From Hexactinellida sp. DTS-2022 (Eukaryota; Porifera; Hexactinellida): DNA of 64,000 nucleotides. The notes under the pieces are model-generated. The model saw nothing but the letters and a program-made list of their open reading frames with translations, made no database searches and was not told the DNA's origin. Below, one piece after another: positions 56,063 through 64,000 of this stretch (position 1 is its first letter; each line of letters begins with the position of its first letter). Where the stretch lies: contig JAPNXP010000002.1 in assembly GCA_028753945.1 (NCBI GenBank), forward strand, positions 1,612,001-1,676,000. Direction: 5' to 3'. Both the position numbers and the translations under genes were made by a program.

Positions 56063-59000
56063 AAATCCAAAATTGCAGCCTGTGCCGACGCATGTTCCTT
56101 TGGTGGCACTATATTTTGTTGGTGGTTTATTGATAGTGCCTCCGAAGGATTTTTTGGATTTTTTCGCCAAGTCATCAACGACTCAAGGTGTCAAAAACCA
56201 TTTGTTAATTGGTCCAAGTCACAAGGAACGGTAGATAAATTTGAAGTTTGTTTCTATCATAAACCATCTTGAGTTTAATGCCATTCATTCATTATGTATT
56301 GATAATAAATTATATTATTAGTTATTTATTTTAGCAATGTTATCCACGGTTGGTTGAGTTGAGTCAACAAATTCCTTATATTAATTAATTTAATTTAATC
56401 CATTGTATAGTAATGCTATAATTAAATAGAAGCCAGCTGCAATTTATAAGTTAAATCAATGTAATTATCGCAAGTTGAAACAATAGAATTAGATTTAACA
56501 ATTTCAATGGAACTGAAGTGTTAGTAAACAAAGGAAACTTGCAACTCTATTGTGGCACTAACGAAACCCAATTTAAAAATTCGTGCACTGTGAAAAGGTG
56601 TAGAATTTAATTATCTATCCGTACATGTAAAATTTATCAAGCTCAATAATAATTATTTCATTTTATGAGCCATAATTAGTTTAAATAGATGTTAAAATTA
56701 TTTGATCAAAAATCGTAACCCCAGGTGCAAATTAGACGGTCACTCCGCACCTGCATGCCAAGTTTCAGCCCTCAATGTATACAGGTGTGGCCAGGGCACC
56801 TGCTACGGAGAAATATAAAAAAAATCCAAAATTGCAGCCTGTGCCGACGCATGTTCCTTTGGTGGCACTATATTTTGATGGTGGTATATTGATAGTGCCT
56901 CCAAAGGAACATGCTGTCGGCACAAGCTGCAATTTTGGATTTTTTTGCAAGTCATTATCACTTGAAGGTGTTATATTATTTCAAAAAGGTGTTACCGAAG
57001 GCATCGACCCATAGTGTGGTGGAAGTTTCCATTTAGCTCACTTCATTTTAGAGATATTCAAGTTTGAGTAAATTTAATATGTGCTGAGTCAGCATTTTTA
57101 GGTGCGTGTTGGGTATTCACCCAACTCCAACCAACCCATGCGAATTATTTAATTCACAAAATTGTAAAAATACTTTTCTTTGACGATGTCATCATCACCT
57201 CAAGGTGTCAAGACCCACTTGTATAGGTGGTACGTGGCATAAGGACCAATTGATAAATTGAAAGTTTGTTTCTATCTGCTACCATTTCTGAGATTAATGA
57301 AATTTAGATAATTAGTATAAATATTTAATTAATCTATTAATAATTTCACACCAATATTATGTACATCAAAATAAATTAAGTTCAATTATTTGCAATAATT
57401 ATTAATCTAAATTGAATTTCATTATATTATTTAAATTCAGCGCACTCGATAACCCCAATAATCTAATTGGAACCGTCTCTATAAGTTAAACACAGAGCGA
57501 ATTAATTAGAATTAAATATGCCATGTATCCATTGTGCAAGAATATTCTGAGCAGAAGTAAATATAATCACTTAATCTGTCGTTGTTATGGAATATATAAT
57601 CTTAGTTTTCAATTAGAAAATAGAAGCCTACTCGATCTCACAAGTGGAATCAATATAATTATCACAAGTTGAAACAATAGAATTAGATTTACACTTTCAA
57701 TTGAACTGAAGTGTTAGTGAACAAAGGAAATTTGCAACTCTATTGTGGCACTAATGAAACCAAATTTAGAAATTCGTGCACTGTGAAAAGGTGTAGAATT
57801 TAATTCTCTATCGAATGCATATAAATTTAATATTCGGGTACTATTTATTGTTCCTGTTTCAATATTAAACAGGTGCAAAAATGTGTCCAAATAAATGTAA
57901 TAAAAAATCGTGACCCCAGGTGTACATCTGTAACCCATGAGACACATATCCTGAAATTTTGGGCTCTTAGTTAACTTTACTCTGTTCAGTGGATGAGCTA
58001 CGGAAGAATAATAATAAAAAAATCCCAAATTGCCGCCTGTGCCGACGCATGTTCCTTTGGTGGCACTATATTTTGGTGGTGGTTTATTGATAGTGCCTCT
58101 AAAGGAACATGCTAACTGCACAGGCTGCAATTTTGGATTTTTTTCGCCATGTCATCATCACTATGAAGGTGTTAAATTATTTCAGACAGGTGTTTCGGAA
58201 GACAACGACCCTTAGAGTGGTGGAAGTTTCGTTTTAGCTCACTTAATTTCAGAGTTATTCAAGTTTTCAGTCAATGTAATAGGTGATGTGTTGGCATTTT
58301 TTATGTGCGTGTTGGGTGATCACCCAAAACCAACCGACCCATTTGAATTATATAATTCACAAAATTGTGAAAACACATTTTTACGATGTCATCAACACCT
58401 CAAGGTGTCAAGACACATTTGTAGTGGTGCTACGTGGCATAAGGATCAATTGATAAATTGGAAGTTTGTCTCTATCTTGTATAATCTCTGAGATAAATGA
58501 AATTTAGATAATTAGTATAAATATTTAAATAATCTATTAATAATTTAACACCAATATTATGTACATCAAATAAATTAAGTTAAATTATTTGCAATAATTA
58601 TTAATCTAAATTGAATTTCACTATCATATTTGAATTCAGCGCACTCGATAACCCCAATAATCTATTTGGAACCATCTCTATAAGTTAAACACAGAGCGAA
58701 TTAATTAGAATTAAATATGCCATCCATTGTGCAAGAATATTCTAAGCAGAAGTAATATAACCACATAATCTGTCGTTGTTGTGGAATGTAAAATCTTAGT
58801 TTTCAAATAGAAAATAGAAGCCTACTCGGTTTCACAAGTGGAATCAATATAATTATCGCAAGTTTAAACAATAGTGTAAGATTTAACAAGTTTAATCAAT
58901 ATAATTATTACAAGTTGAAACAATGGAATTAGATTTAACAGTTTTACTGAAATTGAAGTGTGAGTAAACAAATAAATTTCAACCCCATTTATGGCAGAAA

Positions 59001-60755
59001 TTAAACCCATTACAAAAAGATTTCTTCACCCATTAGACGCAGAATTTGAAGATGAATCCAAAGGTGAAATAAAAATTGGGGGTTTAGTAGAATATTTCTT
59101 GAGTTATGGTCCAGACAAATTTTGAAAGGTGTTAAACATGTGTCCAAAATTTGTTAATCAAAAATCGTCACCCCAGGTGCACATCTGTAACCCATGAGAC
59201 ACTCATCCTAAAAATTTGGGCTCTTAGTTGATAAAACTCTGTTCTGTGGAGTGGCTACGGATAAATAATAATAAAATCCAAAATTGCAGCCTGTGCCGAC
59301 GCATTTTCCTTTGGTGGCACTATATTTTGTTGTTGGCTTATTGATAGTGCCTCCAAACGAACATGCTGTCGGCACAGGCTGCAATTTTGGATTTTTTTGC
59401 CATGTCATCATCACTATGAAGGTGTTAAATTATTTCAAAAAGGTGTTTCTGAAGGCATCGACCCTTCGAGTGGTGGAAGTTTCCATTTAGTTCACTTCAT
59501 TTTAGAGATATTCAAGTTTGAGTACAATATAATTAGTGATGAGTCAGCATTTTTTATGTGCGTGTTGGTTCATCACCCAACATGAACTAACCCATTTTAA
59601 ATATCGAATTAACAAAATTGTAAAAACACATTTTTTAAACAATGTCATCATCACCTCAAGGTGTCAAGACCCACTTGTATAGATGGCACGTGCCATAAGG
59701 ACCAAATGATATATTTAAAGTTTGTTTCTATCTTGTATCATCTCTGAGATTAGTGAAAATTAGCTAATTAGTATAAATATTTAATTAAAAATTAATAATT
59801 TAACACCAATTTCAATGTCAACTTATATTTATTAAGTTTAATTATTTTGTCATAAATAATTAATTAATTAATTTGGTAATCAAATTTCAATTCCGCACAC
59901 TCGATAACCCCTAATAAACAAATTGGGAGCATCTATATAAGTCATGTACTGACTGAATTAATTATAATTAATTACGTCAGTATATTAACAGTGCAAGAGT
60001 ATTCTTGTAGAAGGAAATATAATCACATAATCTGTCGTTGTTATGGAATGTAGAATCTTAGTTTTTAATTGGAAAATAGAAGCCTACTCGATCTCACAAG
60101 TTGAATCAATATAATAATAACGAGTTGAAACAATAGAATTAGATTTAACACTTTCAATTGAACTGAAGTGTTAGTAAACAAAGGAAACTTTCAACTCAAT
60201 TGTGGCACAAACAAAGTACAATTTGAAAATTCGTGCACTGTGAAAAGGTGTAGAATTTAATTCTTTATCGAATGCATATAAATTTAATTTTCTGGTACTA
60301 TTTCTTATTCCTGTTTCAATATTAAACAGGTGCAAAAATGTGTCCAAAAAAATGTAATTAAAATTCGTGACCCCAAGTGCACATCTGTAACCCATGAGAC
60401 ACATGTCCTTAAAATTTGGGCTCTTAGTGAATAATACCCTGTTCTGTGGAGAGGAAACGGAAGGATAATTAAAAAAAATCCAAAATTCAGCCTGTGCCGA
60501 CGCATGTTCCTTTGAAGGGCACTATATTTTTTTGGTGGTTTATTGATAGTGCCTCCAATGGAACATGCTGTCGGCACAGGCTGCAATTTTGGATTTTTTT
60601 CGCCAAGTCATCATCACTATAAAGGTGTTGAATTATTTCAGATAGGTGTTTCAGAAGGCAACGACCCTTAGAGTGGTAGAAGTTTCCATTTAGCTCACTT
60701 CATTTTAGAGATATTCAAGTTTGAGTAGAATATAATTGCTGGTGACTCAGCATTA
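56063..60755 (-). repeat. Hairpin-unit array, right block (reversed)
   Basis: Hairpins at 56,063-56,164 (right arm mostly deleted), 56,818-56,944, 58,017-58,143, 59,272-59,398 and 60,472-60,599, all reversed relative to the left block. Bodies are of two sorts. The body after 56,165 is the GGATTAAAT-type variant. Those after 56,945, 58,144 and 59,399 begin AAGGTGTTAAATTATTTCA and contain CACTCGATAACCCC. The last three units are ~1.25 kb each and close to one another, so they look like successive tandem duplications. Confidence 0.88.
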
Positions 60756-61270
60756 AATCTAATTCCATTGTTTCAACTTGTAATAATTATATTGATTTAA
60801 CTTGTTAAATCCTACTCTATTGTTTCAACTTGCGATAATTATATTGATTAAACTTATAAATTGCAGCTGGCTTCTATTTAATGTTGTATTACTATACAAT
60901 GGATTAAATTAAATTAATTTATATAAGGAATTTGTTGACTTTACTCAACTCACCGTGGATAACATTGCTAAAATAAATAACTAATAATTTAATTTATTAT
61001 CAATACATAATGAATGAATGGCATTAAACTCTAGATGGTTTATGATAGAAACAAACTTCAAATTTATCTACCGTTCCTTGGCCTCGGACCAAATAACAAA
61101 TGCTTCTTCACACCTTGGGCGTTGATGACTTGTCGTAAAAAAATAAAAAATTGCAGCCTGCGCCGACAGCATGTTCCTTTGGAGGCACTATCAATAAACC
61201 ACAATCAAAATATAGTGCCACCAAAAGGAATATGCGTCGGCACAGGCTGTAATTTTGGATTTTTAAAGTA
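60756..61270 (+). repeat. Plus-oriented body piece and hairpin copy 21
   Basis: At ~60,755 the sequence switches from a reversed body (ends GGTGACTCAGCAT) to a plus-oriented body (AAATCTAATTCCATTG onward) and a plus-oriented hairpin at 61,135-61,265. This makes a head-to-head junction within the array. Confidence 0.82.
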
Positions 61271-61289
61271 TTAAATGAATAATACTTCT

Positions 61290-61640
61290 CCAAAATTTGC
61301 TTTTCGTTCTGATGGACTACTTATACCCTGATTCTGATCTCGATACATCTGAAATAATTGAGTCCGAGGATATTACAGGAGATAATCTTATTCCTAAATT
61401 GGTTAAACATATTCCTACACTTTCTCCCAACATTATAACTGAGTTTTCCCCAAGGATTTGAGAGGAGGGTCAAGCTCAGATCATACTCTTAATTAAACAA
61501 ATACCAGATCATATTTATGCTCTTCATATTGCATATTTAGATTGGAGGAAGTATCGGCAGTTGAATGATCCAATCCCCTCTGATAATTCGGGAAGCGGTA
61601 GCACTTATCAAACCTCAAGTTCGGGATGATCGCAAATCGA
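61290..61640 (+). pseudogene. Unidentified coding remnant
   Basis: A frame opening at an ATG near 61,309 reads MDYLYPDSDLDTSEIIESED and on to a stop at ~61,461. A second frame follows from ~61,488 with IKQIPDHIYALHIAYLDWRK and an acidic/serine-rich tail. The amino-acid composition looks coding (few low-complexity runs, D/E-rich N-terminus). I do not recognise the family. It directly follows the hairpin T-run. Confidence 0.35.
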
Positions 61641-62388
61641 TTTGTTTTTTTGTTCAGAAAAGGTAACAGAATATAAACTAGAGGTAGGTACTTATTCATT
61701 GTCAATGAAACTTTATAGACTGAGTGGAAAATGAAATTTAGTATTGTATTTCAAATTTCCGAAAGATAACTATTTAATTATTGAGCATCCTTATATGTAG
61801 ACCGTCTAGAAATAGACGGTCTATAAAAGCCCATACAAATAAGCCAAAAATTTGTAGAGCGTCTATAAATTCTGTAGACCACTTGCCCTGCTTTTTATGG
61901 GTGATACTAATGTAATGGGAATAAAACCTGGTCTATTTTTAGACGGTCTACATATAAGATATCTCTTAATTTATTATACCAGCCACAGTACTCCAAGTTT
62001 AAAAACTTTGAAATACTTTTGCTGCTTTACATTCATGAAATTTGTCAAACACAACAAGTGTTCCCTGTACAAATGAACAGATTGCATTATTTGGTAGAAA
62101 ATCCGTGTGTGGTTCATGTAAATTTCATGAGAGGTGAGAAAATATAGAACAGAATTGCAATTATGTATTTATACAGAATTTAAATTGTTTGTTCTTTGTA
62201 CGCTATTCATCGATTTGAAAACACAAATTTACAAAATTTATATTATTAATAATCGATCGTCGCGTGTGTATCTGTCCGGATTGTACTATACGTAATAATG
62301 AAGAGATTTGTACATACAATTAGAAAATGAATAGCCATTTGGTGCCGATATAGGTATTGTAAACAACTACCCTGGGGTAATCAGGGAC
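61641..62388. other. No gene recognised, one MITE inside
   Basis: AT-rich. Apart from the element at 61,792-61,956 I see only scattered A/T runs and an ATTAATAATCGATCGTCGCG patch at 62,245. Confidence 0.5.
61792..61956 (+). mobile_element. TATGTAGACCGTCTA MITE
   Basis: 165 bp, ends TATATGTAGACCGTCTA and TAGACGGTCTACATATA. The left end also contains AGACCGTCTAGAAATAGACGGTCT, a small hairpin. TA-type ends. Confidence 0.82.
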
Positions 62389-62544
62389 CATAGGCGTCGT
62401 AAACCGCCCGGGTGCCCGGAAATGTCCGGGCGGGCCGAAGGGATTGTCCCTATGCTACTAATACTATACTCCGAGTTTACCCGGACATTACCCGGAATTT
62501 CCGGGCGGCCCGAAGGATTGACCTTTGCATTTACGACGCCTATG
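62389..62544 (+). mobile_element. hAT-like MITE, 8-bp TSD TCAGGGAC
   Basis: 156 bp, TIRs CATAGGCGTCGTAAA and TTTACGACGCCTATG, perfect TCAGGGAC at 62,381 and 62,545. CCCGGAAATGTCCGGGCGG-type internal repeats in both arms. Confidence 0.92.
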
Positions 62545-62584
62545 TCAGGGACGCTGATTCTGAATATGATATTGTAAACAATGT

Positions 62585-62764
62585 CAGTGGCGTATCCAGG
62601 ATTTTCATAAGGGGGGTGCTAAGGGCCGAATTTAAGGGGGGTGCTATGGGTGTTGAAACTTAGGCCTGCACCGAAGCCCATCTGACTATTAATACAGCCG
62701 TGCTTGATCACCCAGCTAAGGGGGTGCTCTAGCACCCTGAGCACCCCCCCTGGATACGTCACTG
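62585..62764 (+). mobile_element. hAT-like MITE with 5-bp TSD AATGT
   Basis: 180 bp, TIRs CAGTGGCGTATCCAGG and CCTGGATACGTCACTG, AATGT on both sides. The arms contain GGGGGGTGCT/AGCACCCCCC. Confidence 0.85.
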
Positions 62765-62851
62765 AATGTATTGTGGGTACACACGAGTTCCGAAGGTCCG
62801 AGTTTTAAACTGCGTACGCGAGCTTACGAAGCGGCTAGTCTAAAATAATCA

Positions 62852-63865
62852 TTGATCCGAGTAGTCCGCTTAACAGGTTTTATTGTATCTAATCAGCGAA
62901 ATATACATTTCTTTTCGGTAACAGATGGTGGACTACTGCTGGTAAGAGGGGGAAAAATAGTATTATCTGCCGGAATGATGCAAACAGTTGTAGAATGGTA
63001 TCATGAACGATTCAATCACACCACTATTACAACATTATGCAAATCACTGAAATCAAAATTTTATACTTGGGGCTTAGAACAAGATAGGCTGAAGAAATTA
63101 TACTTAGATTTGCAATGCGATATCTGTTCCTCAAATGTATCGCTTCCTAAACGAGCGCACTCAAATCACATAAAAACTTCCGAAATATTTGAAAGAATCC
63201 AAATTGATCTGACACAAGTTGCCTTTGGAGATCATGGAGAAAGTTTATCAAAAAGAGGATACCGTTGGATATTAACAGTCATTGACTGTTTCAGTAAGTA
63301 CGCTTGGGCTTTCCCCCTTAAAACCAAAGAATCAGATAATGTCTGTATCCTACTCTGTGAATTGTTTTTAAATGAAGGGGTACCAGCTATTTTACAGAGT
63401 GACAATGGAGGAGAATTTGTTTCTACAATAATAAGAAATCTAATGCCGAAACTTGGAATAAAGTTAATAAATGGATCGCCATATACTCCTACATCACAAG
63501 GACAGGTGGAAAGATTTAATCGAACCATTAAATCCCTTCTCCGGAAAGAAATACAAATTGAAATTTCAAAAAATAACTTTATAGTGGTAGAAGATTGGGC
63601 AAACAACTTACTTCCCAGAATTATCGACACCTACCGTCATACAATTCATAGATCTTTATCAAGAACGCCTTGGGAACTACAACAGGACCTCCCCACATCC
63701 TTTAAATACAAATACACAATCACTCCAATCGATATCACAGCAGAAATCGAAGAGTGCTGTCAGTTTCCCAACACTCACTTGGATTATTCTCCCAGTTCTA
63801 TTGATTTAGGTTTAAAATATGCCATTCATGCATTAGGGCATATTCAGATGTTAAGGGAAAGTTAA
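62852..63865 (+). pseudogene. Integrase of a Ginger- or Ty3-like element, frameshifted
   Basis: Open for 337 codons; the upstream boundary is uncertain, since the first in-frame codon is not ATG. An H2C2 finger (H51, H56, C89, C92) precedes an rve core with D119 (QIDLT), D184 (QSDNGGEF) and E220 (GQVERFN). The D-35-E spacing is canonical and YRWILTVIDCFSKYAWAFPL is typical of the fold. Near 63,842 the frame is lost: the shifted frame continues as SDVKGKLN and then LGTIAYMKNPTVSRH, the usual linker after an integrase core. So the copy has one frameshift (or a sequencing error) and runs past the window edge. No LTR or RNase H is visible upstream, which slightly favours a Ginger-type DNA transposon. 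Confidence 0.8.
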
Positions 63866-64000
63866 ATATAACAACGTTAACTCAAACTAGAAAAGTCCAA
63901 ATAGAGAATTTTAGAAGATTTAAGAGGAATGTTGATATGAACTTTGAGCTCGGGACAATAGCTTATATGAAGAATCCGACAGTTTCAAGACATAGAAAGA

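Noticed and set aside
62852-63865. Endogenous retrovirus
   Set aside because: Only an integrase region is visible; no LTR, reverse transcriptase or envelope, and a Ginger-type DNA transposon explains it as well.

Overview
The window is eukaryotic and most likely from an invertebrate animal. It is AT-rich, its genes have GT-AG introns, and its mobile elements are animal types: a Helitron of the helentron kind, Ginger/KRBA2-like and P/THAP9-like transposases, pogo/mariner and hAT miniature elements. The species cannot be named from this sequence. There is no bacterial-style gene organisation, CRISPR array, rRNA or tRNA that I can support. Only one host gene is convincing. Nearly everything else is layered mobile DNA.

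Layout. 1-3,408: a palindromic minisatellite, then an array of long repeat units that each end in a ~125-bp hairpin. 3,409-12,028: a complete-looking helentron inserted into that array. Its one gene (three exons, 2,343 codons) encodes Rep (HUH plus two Tyr), a Pif1-like helicase, an AP-type endonuclease and an OTU cysteine protease. Its 3' non-coding end carries a GC-rich structured island with a hammerhead-ribozyme-like motif on the coding strand. 12,029-19,690: the array resumes with two kinds of body and several hAT-like insertions. 21,071-30,723: a minus-strand ankyrin-repeat gene of at least five exons (3' end not found). Its 7.1-kb intron holds foldback, hAT and mariner elements. 30,724-38,219: a MITE graveyard with nested insertions. 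38,220-41,525: a Ginger-like DNA transposon with long terminal inverted repeats, broken by stops, frameshifts and a hAT MITE. 42,370-46,330: the hairpin array again, mostly on the other strand. 46,690-50,690: a P-element-like transposase pseudogene whose two halves lie on opposite strands. 51,463-55,632: pogo-like and hAT elements, nested. 56,063-61,265: more hairpin array. 61,290-64,000: MITEs and an integrase gene running off the window edge.

How the parts relate. Many insertions can be dated relative to each other, because target duplications and, in several cases, uninterrupted paralogous sites lie within the window. The helentron is the only element whose whole protein looks intact, so it is the best candidate for recent activity and a possible source of enzyme for relatives. 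The hAT-like, mariner-like and TGT/ACA foldback elements carry no transposase and would need enzymes from elsewhere. The items most worth follow-up are the hammerhead-like motif in the helentron, the 2A-like motif at its N-terminus, the hairpin family whose arm asymmetries are conserved between copies, and the group of hAT-like elements with 5-bp target duplications.
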